Source: an uncultured Prevotella sp. (lineage in GTDB: Bacteria; Bacteroidota; Bacteroidia; Bacteroidales; Bacteroidaceae). From it: a stretch of DNA of 64,000 nt. Below are positions 50,446 through 58,182 of this stretch, piece by piece (within the stretch, counting starts at the first letter, position 1; each line of letters begins with the position of its first letter). The notes under the pieces are model-generated. The model had not been told where the DNA came from. It did no database searches and saw only the letters and a program-made list of their open reading frames with translations. Location: the NCBI GenBank assembly GCA_900771975.1, contig CAAGPV010000014.1, forward strand, positions 30,512-94,511, written 5' to 3'. Made by a program: the position numbers and the translations under genes.

Positions 50446-50533
50446 CCTACGTTTTTATGTACTTAAACCTACGTTTTTATGTACCAAGACCTACGGATTT
50501 GTTTACTTAAACCTACGTTTTTGTTTACTTCGC
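50446..50533. repeat. iteron array 1, four 22-bp direct repeats
   Basis: Four adjacent 22-bp units start at 50446, 50468, 50490 and 50512. Each begins CCTACG and contains TTTRTKTAC near the middle and, in most, TTAAA at the end. The array abuts the rep start codon. Iterons bind the initiator and set copy number. Confidence 0.9.
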
Positions 50534-50689
50534 ATACTCTAACTCGTTGATTTTCAGCTTCTCCAATTTCCCTTAATATAATATAACATAATCTATTATT
50601 TTATTCTTTCAAAAACGAAAAATCTATAATTTATAATTATATTATATTAAGAGTTTTTGAGCGTATTGATTATCAGCGAGTTACCTACG
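50534..50689. other. A/T-rich origin core with 15-bp inverted repeats
   Basis: The segment between the two iteron arrays contains a perfect inverted repeat. CTTAATATAATATAA (50572-50586) faces TTATATTATATTAAG (50637-50651) around 50 very A/T-rich bases. Weaker symmetry extends outward (AACTCG and CGAGTT). This is the likely DNA-unwinding element of the replication origin. Confidence 0.75.
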
Positions 50690-50777
50690 GTGAGGTAAAC
50701 AAAAACGCAGGAGTTGGTAAACAAATCCGTAGGTTTAAGTAAACAAATCCGTAGGTTTAAGTACATAAATCCGTAGG
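50690..50777. repeat. iteron array 2, four 22-bp repeats in inverted orientation
   Basis: Four units, 50690-50711, 50712-50733, 50734-50755 and 50756-50777, end in CCGTAGG or a variant and are reverse complements of array 1 units. The origin is therefore symmetric, with four iterons on each side facing the core. Confidence 0.9.
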
Positions 50778-50850
50778 TGTTACAAATCAAAAACAGCACA
50801 CTTTTGTAGTGACTTGGTAAAAAACATTAGTAATCATTTTACCTTACACA

Positions 50851-51414
50851 TTACAAATCTTCATTATTTATCGATTCACTTTTTTTAAAGTTGGCAACAT
50901 CGGTGTACATCAAACTTATTGTGCAATCATCTTTAAGATAATCATCCGACTTATTCAATGTCAGAATTATAACACCAATCCTTTGTGTTTCTTCTTCGTT
51001 AGGGATATGAAACTCTAAGCCATCAAGATTGCCTTTACTATCTTTGCTTCCCTCCAACACAGCTTTAGGATATTTCTTTTGTAACTGTTCCGCAATATTC
51101 TTGAAAGGAACAAAAGCCAAATCAAAAGATGTATATGACATTTCCACCGACACACAAAAAACAATCCGACTCTTGGCATTGAAGAACACCATAAATGTGG
51201 CTTTCTCACCCATAAATGTGCCATTATAGAACTTGCCGCCAGGTCCCATAGCTCTTGATTTTACAGCGTCGTATGTTATACCTTTTGCCTTCAGTTTTTG
51301 AGCAAATGTTTCTATTGTTCCATTCAAAGGTATGCCCATAAATTTCATGTGCGATTGAGCACTTATTGTTGCGCATATAAATAGCGCAAACAACACTGAA
51401 AAAACTTTATTCAT
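50851..51414 (-). CDS. secreted hypothetical protein, 187 aa
   Basis: The N-terminus is a signal peptide (MNKVFSVLFALFICATISAQ) with a likely signal peptidase I site after SA. The mature part begins MKFMGIPLNGTIETFAQKL and resembles small periplasmic proteins of Bacteroidetes. It has no replication features, yet lies between origin and partition genes. It is probably a cargo (moron) gene that acts on the host envelope. Confidence 0.7.
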   Translation of the reverse strand: MNKVFSVLFALFICATISAQSHMKFMGIPLNGTIETFAQKLKAKGITYDAVKSRAMGPGGKFYNGTFMGEKATFMVFFNAKSRIVFCVSVEMSYTSFDLAFVPFKNIAEQLQKKYPKAVLEGSKDSKGNLDGLEFHIPNEEETQRIGVIILTLNKSDDYLKDDCTISLMYTDVANFKKSESINNEDL

Positions 51415-51467
51415 AATCCTATAGATTTTTAGTTTTTCGTTTTGTGGTAAACTTCCACTAAAAGAGT

Positions 51468-51860
51468 TTACCTTATTTTATTTCTCTCAACAAACTCATG
51501 CACCGCTTGCAACGCCAGTTCCTTGAGCGTCTTGCCAGTCATCACCTTCAGGCGCATCAATTCCAGATATTCATCAATGGGCACATCAATCACTATGCCG
51601 TTCTTTGTTTTCTTGGCTTTCACGGCTTGCAAAGGCTGACTCAATACCACATGCTGCTCTTCTTTTGCAACAGGAGCCACGGCTGTATTGTTGCTATTCG
51701 TCTTTAAATGTTCTGTCAAAGTCTGTACATCTTGTGGTTGCTCTACATTCGTAGTGGGCGCTGGCTGCAACGTCTGCTCTATCTTTGTATTCTCTTCATC
51801 GCGAATATCCTTTGATGTCTTAGCCACTTTAGCCATGAAGTTAAATTTCTGGTTGTCCAT
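51468..51860 (-). CDS. parB: putative partition partner protein, ribbon-helix-helix type
   Basis: The 130-aa protein has a long flexible N-terminal region. A C-terminal 45-residue segment (KNGIVIDVPIDEYLELMRLK, then TLKELALQAVHEFVERN) has the strand-helix-helix pattern of ribbon-helix-helix DNA-binding proteins. Encoded 63 bp after ParA, it fits the centromere-binding partner of type Ib partition systems. The long N-terminus could stimulate the ParA ATPase. Confidence 0.65.
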   Translation of the reverse strand: MDNQKFNFMAKVAKTSKDIRDEENTKIEQTLQPAPTTNVEQPQDVQTLTEHLKTNSNNTAVAPVAKEEQHVVLSQPLQAVKAKKTKNGIVIDVPIDEYLELMRLKVMTGKTLKELALQAVHEFVERNKIR

Positions 51861-51923
51861 ATCTCAAAGTTTCTATAAATTCATAAAATCAGTGAATAAT
51901 TCTATATGCCTATAAGGATCAAA

Positions 51924-52766
51924 TCACTTCTCATAGGTATCTATAATCTCTTGCGCAAACGCCTCGTAACTCTTTGCAGCATCGCTTTCAGGTGCATAGG
52001 TGAAAATGTCCTGCATCATTGCCTGAGCTTCCACAATCTTTGTACGTCGCGGTATCTCGGTCTTAAATACATAATCGCCGTACTCGTCATCAATGTGCTG
52101 CGAGAAGCCTGCACTGGCTTTTGTGCGCTTATCTACCATTACTTTCAGCAGACCGCGCAAATCAAGATTAGGATTTATCTCTGCCTTCACTTCCTCTGCC
52201 CAACGTATCACACTCGACGAGCCGAATGTTGGCAACGCTTCAAGCTGCATGGGGATGATAATGCCAGTAGCCACCGACATGGCATTTTTCGTTACGAGGT
52301 TCATAGCCGGAGGACAGTCGATGATGATATAGTCAAATGCTTCTATCACACTCTGCTCCCCACCCTGCTCTGGTGCCAAAGAAACGGGTAGGGCAAACAA
52401 CTTGCACAACACTTTCAAAGGGTTCAACTCGCGAAGCAAGAACGGCTCAACATTCAGCATATCCTCTGAAGAAGGAGCAAGATACAGATTACCATCATAA
52501 TCATGCTCACCCACCTTCACTTGATACACGGGTAACGCAGTCTTATTGATCATCGCTTCATACATGGTGCCATGCTTGTCGGTTCGGTCACGCCAGCCAC
52601 AAAGCAACGACACGTTAGCCACCTGCGCATCCAGGTCGATAATCAATACACGATACCCCGGATGCAACTTTATCAATCCGCAAGCCAAATTGTGAGCCGT
52701 TGTGCTCTTACCTACTCCACCTTTGTCGTTCACAATTGCGAGCACTTCTTTTAATCTTTCTGCCAT
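51924..52766 (-). CDS. parA: ParA-family partition ATPase
   Basis: The 280-aa protein has the deviant Walker A NDKGGVGKSTTAHNLA (about residues 12-27), LIIDLDAQVANVS (about 41-53) and Walker B YIIIDCPPA (about 145-153). It has no N-terminal helix-turn-helix, as in short ParA proteins that pair with small partners. It moves plasmid copies along the nucleoid. Together with Rep this shows that the element can persist as a plasmid. Confidence 0.9.
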   Translation of the reverse strand: MAERLKEVLAIVNDKGGVGKSTTAHNLACGLIKLHPGYRVLIIDLDAQVANVSLLCGWRDRTDKHGTMYEAMINKTALPVYQVKVGEHDYDGNLYLAPSSEDMLNVEPFLLRELNPLKVLCKLFALPVSLAPEQGGEQSVIEAFDYIIIDCPPAMNLVTKNAMSVATGIIIPMQLEALPTFGSSSVIRWAEEVKAEINPNLDLRGLLKVMVDKRTKASAGFSQHIDDEYGDYVFKTEIPRRTKIVEAQAMMQDIFTYAPESDAAKSYEAFAQEIIDTYEK

Positions 52767-53203
52767 AATCTATAAATATTAAAATAATTTATAACTTCAT
52801 ATCAACGTACCAACATACAAATCTACGAAAGTAAATAGTCACGAACGTACCAAAGTACATATGTACAAAAATAAGTTAGTATATCAATACTTTCCTATTC
52901 GGTTACAAAATTAAAATTTATAATCCATATATCCAAATTTTCCGTGATATTTTTGATATTTATATACGAATTTACTTACATACATACTTACCTACATACA
53001 TAGATTAATAAGAACGTAAATAAGAATGTACATAGGTAGATAAAAAAGTAAGTAAAAACATAAATAAAAATATAGTTAAATTCATAAATAAATTTATAGG
53101 TAGGTAAATAAGAAAGAAGATAAAAACATATAAACGTACAAACGTATCTACAAACATACGAAAGCATAAAGATACTAAAGTATGAAAGTATATAAATACG
53201 TTT
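52767..53203. repeat. putative centromere (parS-like) and partition promoter region
   Basis: About 430 bp without a gene. The part next to ParA has several GTAC-containing words and the perfect palindrome GTACATATGTAC (near 52857-52868). Further out are dozens of short related words such as TACATAC, GTAAATA, AAACGTAC and AAAGTATG at about 8-11-bp spacing. Ribbon-helix-helix partner proteins bind arrays of this kind. The TAGATTTG word on the minus strand could be the parA promoter box. Confidence 0.55.
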
Positions 53204-53491
53204 CTATTTCCATTCATCATCCACCGTAATCTCCACATGTCCATCCTGTTGGGGTAGTAGCTCTGTGCGGATAGGCAGGATGCAATAGGCAGTCTTGTAG
53301 CCAGCCTGAGTGATATTGCCGTGGGGCACATAGGTGTAATAACCTCCCTTTTCGTCGTCGTGGCACAGTATGCGCTGTCGGCTCTGCCAATAGCCAGTGG
53401 GCAGGTCGGCGTTTTTCAATACGTCAGAAACTTCTAATTTGCGAGGCAACCCATAACGTGAATATCTATTTTGCTGCGAATGCTCCACCAA
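53204..53491 (-). CDS. hypothetical protein, 95 aa
   Basis: A 95-aa protein (SRYGLPRKLEVSDVLKNADL, GYKTAYCILPIRTELLPQQD) ending in acidic VDDEWK. It overlaps the ligase gene by 26 bases. Not recognised. Confidence 0.6.
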   Translation of the reverse strand: MVEHSQQNRYSRYGLPRKLEVSDVLKNADLPTGYWQSRQRILCHDDEKGGYYTYVPHGNITQAGYKTAYCILPIRTELLPQQDGHVEITVDDEWK

Positions 53492-54986
53492 TTAATGGCA
53501 GAAGGAACACCGCTGCACCCAACAAAGAGAACAGAAAAACGCCTGTTACCGCTACCGCCAATGCAGCTACCACGCAAGCAACAACTTTTCTTATGCTTAC
53601 TTTGTGCCGTTCTTCGGTTAACGCTATCGTATCATCATCATTCATCCTGATTGTCGGCTCGCCTACCTGCGGATAGTTACGCTCACGCTTCAATTTCGGC
53701 TGGGGAGCGGGTATAGGTTCCGGTTCTATAACGTGAGATTCTGGATGGTGAACAATTCCCTCTTCGTCTATAACAAGAGGCTCTTCATCTATAACAAGAG
53801 GTTCATCCTCTACCTTTCCATCCACGCACACTATAACATCGCCGTGCAGACTTACTTCTATCTTGCATCCAGGTACGAGCTCCTTCTGAAGGAACGTGCG
53901 CTCGCTGCCGCAGTTGGCATGAGCAAAAAGGTGTCCGTTCATTTCCACCTCGTCAAAGTCAGCAACATACGTCACCTTGCCAGTCTTCTCGCCTACCGTG
54001 GTATGATGGCCGCGATATGTAGTTACGGCCTTGAACACCGGGCGGAACTTAAAAGCGCAGTTATACTTTGCGTCATGGTCGGTTTGTCCTATGCGGTCGT
54101 AATAGTCATAGTTGTCAAACTTAAATACAAGTCCGTCGGTAGGGTAGGGCAGCGACTCTCGCTCCACCTCGACAGCGCACACGATGTTCTCGATGTCCTG
54201 CTCCAGCTCGGCATCCGGCTTTTCAAGATTAAGAGCCGACACGAAGCCAGAAGTCTTAAAGCCGTTGCGCTCCAAGGCTTGCATCGCTGGCATGTGTCTT
54301 GTCACGCCGTCCATAATAAGACGGAAAGGATGAAACTCCAGACGCTTGCACTCGTCAGCCACAGCCACCTTCTTCGCCATGATGCCGTTGCTCGTAGAAC
54401 GGGGTGATTTGCCAGCCTTGCTATAACGGACAAACTCCTCAAGCGAGATAATCACCTCGCCTCTCACCTCCACTCGGTCGTACTGGCTCCATACGTCCAC
54501 ATGGGCGGGTACGCCCTGCACATGCTTGATATGGTCCAGGCAATCGTTCCCAAACAGCTCCTTGCCGTGCCCGTAGGTGGCTTCTGCCAACGCTCCCTGA
54601 CGATATACTAAGCTCACGGTCTCGCCGTCAAACTTCCACTCTACAGCCACCTTCGCTCCCTTGCTGCTGATATTGGCAGCTCTCTGCTGCGCTCTCAGAT
54701 ATTTTACTACCGCCTTGGCATCATGCAGCTTCTTCATCGACAGACAAGCCGTACGACGTGCCACCGTGCGCTTTCCGTTGCCGTTCTCGCTGTAGCACTG
54801 CTGAGTAGGCGAGTCGGGCAATACCTCGTCCGCGTGCTGCTCTTCGTATTCCTGCAAGGCAAAATACAACTCGTCATATCTCTCGTCGCTAATAGACTGC
54901 ATGTTCAGCTGGAAATAGTTGCAGTCATACACCTTCATCTCGTCCACCAGCGCACGATAATCGTCGAAATTCTCAATTTTTTTCAT
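53466..54986 (-). CDS. ligA: NAD-dependent DNA ligase with hydrophobic C-terminus
   Basis: The 506-aa protein has the adenylation-domain blocks of LigA. SDERYDELYFALQEYEEQH is near residue 33, DSPTQQ follows, and the nucleotide-binding lysine lies in VEWKFDGETVSL (about residues 114-125). VEVRGEVIISLEEFV and DGLVFKFDNYDY follow, then an OB-like part. Zinc-finger, HhH and BRCT domains of full-length enzymes (about 670 aa) are missing. The last 45 residues are strongly hydrophobic (VACVVAALAVAVTGVFLFSL, GAAVFLLPLIGGAF), which suggests a membrane hairpin. It would seal nicks during replication. Confidence 0.85.
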   Translation of the reverse strand: MKKIENFDDYRALVDEMKVYDCNYFQLNMQSISDERYDELYFALQEYEEQHADEVLPDSPTQQCYSENGNGKRTVARRTACLSMKKLHDAKAVVKYLRAQQRAANISSKGAKVAVEWKFDGETVSLVYRQGALAEATYGHGKELFGNDCLDHIKHVQGVPAHVDVWSQYDRVEVRGEVIISLEEFVRYSKAGKSPRSTSNGIMAKKVAVADECKRLEFHPFRLIMDGVTRHMPAMQALERNGFKTSGFVSALNLEKPDAELEQDIENIVCAVEVERESLPYPTDGLVFKFDNYDYYDRIGQTDHDAKYNCAFKFRPVFKAVTTYRGHHTTVGEKTGKVTYVADFDEVEMNGHLFAHANCGSERTFLQKELVPGCKIEVSLHGDVIVCVDGKVEDEPLVIDEEPLVIDEEGIVHHPESHVIEPEPIPAPQPKLKRERNYPQVGEPTIRMNDDDTIALTEERHKVSIRKVVACVVAALAVAVTGVFLFSLLGAAVFLLPLIGGAFAAK

Positions 54987-55022
54987 AGTCCATAAAGTAT
55001 TTAAAATGTTATTCTTGTTGTG

Positions 55023-55337
55023 TTAATCCTCGTCCTCGTCCGGAGTAGAGTCCTCGTTGTCGTGCCAGAAGTGAGAATACTGCACCATGTCGATGGCTGT
55101 AATCAAGTCGTCGCCTGGATATACTTCCTGATCGAGATTCAAATACAAATTCATTTCCTTTCCCGACTTGAAACAGACTGTCACAGCATCATCTTCTTCT
55201 ATGTCGTCATCGTCTTCACGCGAATAAAAGCTATAACTCTCTACCTCGCGAGCATCGAACACTACATTTGAGTTGTCTTCAATACCTTCGCCGCATTGTT
55301 TTGCATGAATATACGGATAAACTTTCTTTGTTGCCAT
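55023..55337 (-). CDS. acidic hypothetical protein, 104 aa
   Basis: A very acidic protein (REDDDDIEEDDAVTVCF, end DNEDSTPDEDED). Such acidity is seen in DNA-mimic proteins, but also in many small phage proteins, so no function is claimed. It is 36 bp downstream of the ligase start region on the same strand. Confidence 0.62.
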   Translation of the reverse strand: MATKKVYPYIHAKQCGEGIEDNSNVVFDAREVESYSFYSREDDDDIEEDDAVTVCFKSGKEMNLYLNLDQEVYPGDDLITAIDMVQYSHFWHDNEDSTPDEDED

Positions 55338-55362
55338 AATACTTTGTTTTTATTATTGTTAT

Positions 55363-55638
55363 TTATTTCTGTTCCGGCGCTACCGCCATAATAGTTCTCA
55401 TAGTCTCGTTGACATAGCTGCCACCACCATGCGCCATAATCCACTCTCGTACATCGTCAGCAATGAGCAACTGCCGTTTTTTCTCCTCCATGTCGCGGAT
55501 CGTGCGCATGGTGTCCGTGATATACTGACCGCCTCCGTGCTGGAGAATCCACTCGTGTGCATCGTCGGCAACGATATATTTTCGTGTCTTGCCCTCCATG
55601 GCAGGGCGCCCCGCTCTTGTGTTACTTGTTGTTTCCAT
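55363..55638 (-). CDS. hypothetical protein with two copies of a 25-residue motif, 91 aa
   Basis: The protein contains two tandem copies of a helix motif, VADDAHEWILQHGGGQYITD then TMRTI, and IADDVREWIMAHGGGSYVNE then TMRTI. A basic opening, NTRAGRPAMEGKTRKY, resembles an AT-hook-like GRP segment. Each motif is a possible small helical repeat domain. Function unknown; DNA binding is a guess. Confidence 0.68.
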   Translation of the reverse strand: METTSNTRAGRPAMEGKTRKYIVADDAHEWILQHGGGQYITDTMRTIRDMEEKKRQLLIADDVREWIMAHGGGSYVNETMRTIMAVAPEQK

Positions 55639-55658
55639 ATCGTTTTACCTTTTTACCT

Positions 55659-55889
55659 TTAAAAGCTCTTTTCCACCATCCTCAGCTCGGCACCTAACGC
55701 TCCTGCAATCTTGTTAAGCACATCAATATTGACGGCATACTTGCCGGCTTCCACGCTGCGAACGTTCGCTGCTGTAATGCCCGCAATTTGGGCGAGCTGC
55801 TCCTGCTCCCAACCCTGAGCGGTACGCATCACGCGGATACTCTCGCCCATGGCCTTGCGCTTGTCGTAAATAATTTGGTCTTTTTCCAT
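55659..55889 (-). CDS. XRE-family helix-turn-helix regulator, 76 aa
   Basis: The 76-aa protein has the Cro/CI-type motif (RVMRTAQGWEQEQLAQIAGI, then TAANVRSVEAGKYAVNIDVL). At this size it is a single DNA-binding domain and probably a dimeric repressor. It could control the surrounding accessory block. Its leader carries TATAGA before the ATG. Confidence 0.85.
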   Translation of the reverse strand: MEKDQIIYDKRKAMGESIRVMRTAQGWEQEQLAQIAGITAANVRSVEAGKYAVNIDVLNKIAGALGAELRMVEKSF

Positions 55890-55908
55890 ATTGTCTATAA
55901 TAAATCAA

Positions 55909-56691
55909 TTATTTGTCGTTCTGTTCTATCTGTTCAAGTTTCATATACACCAAAGTGTTTTTGTCGTAATATCTTCGTGGCGCAGATGATGAATAATAAG
56001 TGTTCTGGCTCTCCTTGATACAGGGAGCAGCGTCCACAATACGCTTGCCGAAGCCCTGAATAGCGTGAGTCTTTCCGATGATGACAATGCCCGACTGATA
56101 CGCTTCGCGCACCTTCACGGCAAAACGATGTAAAGCGGCTTTACTGTTTCTTTCCTCCTTCGTCACCTTTGCCAACACCTTCAGATGGTCGGTTGTTCGT
56201 GCTTTCGTGCGCAGCTCCACCGTGCCCTTCTTCTTATAGTTGACGCAGACGGCATACTCACCAGGCTTCAGTTGTTCCAGATGCTCCTCCAGCAGGTCGT
56301 ACCGCTGCAACACATCAATAGGCTTGACACATACGCTGTCCTTCGTGCCAGCAATAGCAGCCCTAATATCCTGAGCCTCCTGTAAAGCCTTCACCTTAGC
56401 TTCGGCTTCCGCTTTCAGACGCAGCTCCTCACGCTCTCGCTGTGCAGTCTCCTCGGCTATCTCACGATCCACGGCAGCGCGTATCTCAACGACATCGTTG
56501 CCCATGTCCCTGCAAGCTGCCCAAAGTCCACCACCAAACATGTTATAACTGTTTATCAGACCATTCTCATTGTCGCATTTTCTGCCATCCATCCGAGTGA
56601 TACGCAGCCTCCCCGTCAGCTCGTCTCGATATACAAGCATATAAGTAGAGCGCAGGTTCTTCGACTTCCATACTCTAATCTGTTCTGTCAT
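55909..56691 (-). CDS. hypothetical protein, 260 aa
   Basis: A soluble protein with an N-terminal beta domain (RSTYMLVYRDELTGRLRITR). A central charged coiled coil follows (IAEETAQREREELRLKAEAE), then a C-terminal domain with GIVIIGKTHAIQGFGKRIVD. Not recognised. It is the first gene upstream of the XRE regulator. Confidence 0.68.
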   Translation of the reverse strand: MTEQIRVWKSKNLRSTYMLVYRDELTGRLRITRMDGRKCDNENGLINSYNMFGGGLWAACRDMGNDVVEIRAAVDREIAEETAQREREELRLKAEAEAKVKALQEAQDIRAAIAGTKDSVCVKPIDVLQRYDLLEEHLEQLKPGEYAVCVNYKKKGTVELRTKARTTDHLKVLAKVTKEERNSKAALHRFAVKVREAYQSGIVIIGKTHAIQGFGKRIVDAAPCIKESQNTYYSSSAPRRYYDKNTLVYMKLEQIEQNDK

Positions 56692-56703
56692 GACAATATC
56701 AAT

Positions 56704-56907
56704 TTAAACGTCCTTTATGTCCTCGTATGCCGACTTCACCGATGCAATAGCATTGCGCAGGGCGTAGTATTCGGATTCCACGTTCTTACCGTTCTCGTCT
56801 ACCAGATTATCGTCAAACTGTCTCTCAATATCTTGCAGAGCGTTCAAAACCTGGCATACTTTCGTAGCAGCTTCTTTTATCTGTTCCTTTAATGGTGATT
56901 TTTTCAT
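56704..56907 (-). CDS. small helical protein, 67 aa
   Basis: A 67-aa charged helical protein (KEQIKEAATKVCQVLNALQD) without membrane segment. Its start faces the divergent plus-strand ncRNA promoter at 56944. Function unknown. Confidence 0.62.
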   Translation of the reverse strand: MKKSPLKEQIKEAATKVCQVLNALQDIERQFDDNLVDENGKNVESEYYALRNAIASVKSAYEDIKDV

Positions 56908-56943
56908 ATATTCTAAATATTTGTTAATAATACAGTCAAATGC

Positions 56944-56974
56944 TTTGTCTGTATTGTTTTAATTCTTATATTTG
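56944..56974 (+). promoter_or_regulatory. plus-strand Bacteroidetes promoter for the ncRNA
   Basis: TTTG (56944-56947), exactly 19 bp, then TATATTTG (56967-56974) match the Bacteroidetes housekeeping promoter. It points opposite to every neighbouring gene and leads into the hairpin-rich segment that follows. The transcript should start near 56981. Confidence 0.72.
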
Positions 56975-56980
56975 TACCTG

Positions 56981-57175
56981 TCTTCGGAGGCTTTTTTAAT
57001 CGTACCTTTATGGAATAGAAAGAAAACAACAACTTCCGTTGACAGTCAGGCGTCAGCCTGTGGATTCAAACGCTCACAAAGAGCAAATTTCTACTATCGT
57101 AGATGTCAGACTGTAATGGTCTGTGGTAGCCCCGACCTAAACCATGGCTTTTCTAATCTTTGGTTAGAAAAACTT
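56981..57175 (+). ncRNA. structured RNA with a solitary Cas12a-type CRISPR repeat
   Basis: Downstream of the plus-strand promoter there is no good reading frame but a chain of hairpins. These are CAGGC-GTCA-GCCTG (57047-57060), GCTC-ACAAA-GAGC (57072-57084), TCTAC-TATC-GTAGA (57090-57103), CAGAC-TGTAATG-GTCTG (57107-57123) and TTTTCTAA-TCTTTGG-TTAGAAAA (57149-57171). The third lies within AATTTCTACTATCGTAGAT (57086-57104). That is the 19-nt processed direct repeat of type V-A (Cas12a) systems with only a loop variation. No second repeat and no cas gene are present. Phage RNA anti-CRISPRs that mimic single repeats are known. A mini-CRISPR guide using host Cas12a is the other option. Confidence 0.68.
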
Positions 57176-58151
57176 CTTCGTAATCTACAAACACCTTGAA
57201 GTTTTCACGCAACAAGGTTTCAATAGCTTCCTTTCCGAAACGCCATCCAGGTGCAGACCAGAACATATCGCACTCCTCCAAGAAATCGTCGTCGTAATAT
57301 ACGCCGAATTTCTTTATCTTTGAGAACACTTCAGCAGGTATGCGATGCGTCAAGGTGAAGGAACCTGAATTAGGGCAAGGACGGGTTAAAATGGCCTCAC
57401 TCAAATCTTCGTCATGTGGTGCCGATTCGCAGTAAAAAGAGATAGCGCCATTTTCTATAGCCTCTTTAACTCTTCTGATCTTTTCCTCTTTTCTTCTTCG
57501 CTCCTCTCTTTTCGCCTCAATCTCTTTGAGTTTTGGACCAGCAAGCTCAAAAAGCTTGTTTACATTCGTTTCATCAATGCGATATGTCGTATCATAGCCT
57601 TCAAATTTCGACGTAAAATTCATTCTATCGTCAAAATTATCAAGCGCATTAAAAGCATCGAGGATTCTTAAAGCCTTATCGTTGAAATAGAGATACAGGT
57701 GATCATCCGAACAATCACTGCCACATATATAATTATGAGTTATCTCTATATATGTAAACTCAAAAGTATTGGTCTTTTCCTTCGTTGATCGGATCAAATC
57801 CTTATAGAAAGTCTTAAACTCTTCTTCAGGTATTGAATCGAGACGGATAAGTACGTTTTTTGAGGTGTCAATATCAATATTTAAAGCCTCAATTGCCGAA
57901 TGGCTCAAACAAACATACGGAGTCATCTTATCGTCGATATACCTTACTTCTGGCTGGCAATAATACCATTCGCCCGATATATTAATCTGAGCACCGAAAT
58001 GGAACCATTTAACTATCGCATCGTCATCATGTTCTAAATGAAAGAGTTCCATCAGACTACGGTTGTTCCAGAACTTCACATCATAAACGGTTCCGCTTTT
58101 CGTAATTGCTTTCATGTCTATTGACTTACCGTGATGTCGAGGGCTTAACAT
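57153..58151 (-). CDS. hypothetical protein, 332 aa
   Basis: A large soluble protein. The TATAGA leader supports ATG 58151, while ATG 58115 (MKAITKSGTVYDVKFW) is an alternative. The centre has strand-rich segments and the region KEIEAKREERRRKEEKIRRV is charged helix. The last 100 residues include GSFTLTHRIPAEVFSKIKKF. Not recognised. Its 3' end overlaps the ncRNA on the opposite strand by about 20 bases. Confidence 0.68.
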   Translation of the reverse strand: MLSPRHHGKSIDMKAITKSGTVYDVKFWNNRSLMELFHLEHDDDAIVKWFHFGAQINISGEWYYCQPEVRYIDDKMTPYVCLSHSAIEALNIDIDTSKNVLIRLDSIPEEEFKTFYKDLIRSTKEKTNTFEFTYIEITHNYICGSDCSDDHLYLYFNDKALRILDAFNALDNFDDRMNFTSKFEGYDTTYRIDETNVNKLFELAGPKLKEIEAKREERRRKEEKIRRVKEAIENGAISFYCESAPHDEDLSEAILTRPCPNSGSFTLTHRIPAEVFSKIKKFGVYYDDDFLEECDMFWSAPGWRFGKEAIETLLRENFKVFVDYEEVFLTKD

Positions 58152-58182
58152 AATCTATAAATCCAGTAATAAATCTCCGATG

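Noticed and set aside
50446..50777. CRISPR array at the 22-bp repeats
   Set aside because: Units are directly adjacent without spacers and flank an A/T-rich core beside rep; this is an iteron origin.
53005..53331. 108-codon minus-strand frame
   Set aside because: Out of frame with the better-supported 95-aa gene and extends into the centromere-like repeats, giving a Phe/Leu/Tyr-rich low-complexity tail.
56972..57199. 75-codon plus-strand frame over the ncRNA
   Set aside because: It would need a TTG start and reads straight through strong hairpins; the RNA structures and repeat match explain the segment better.
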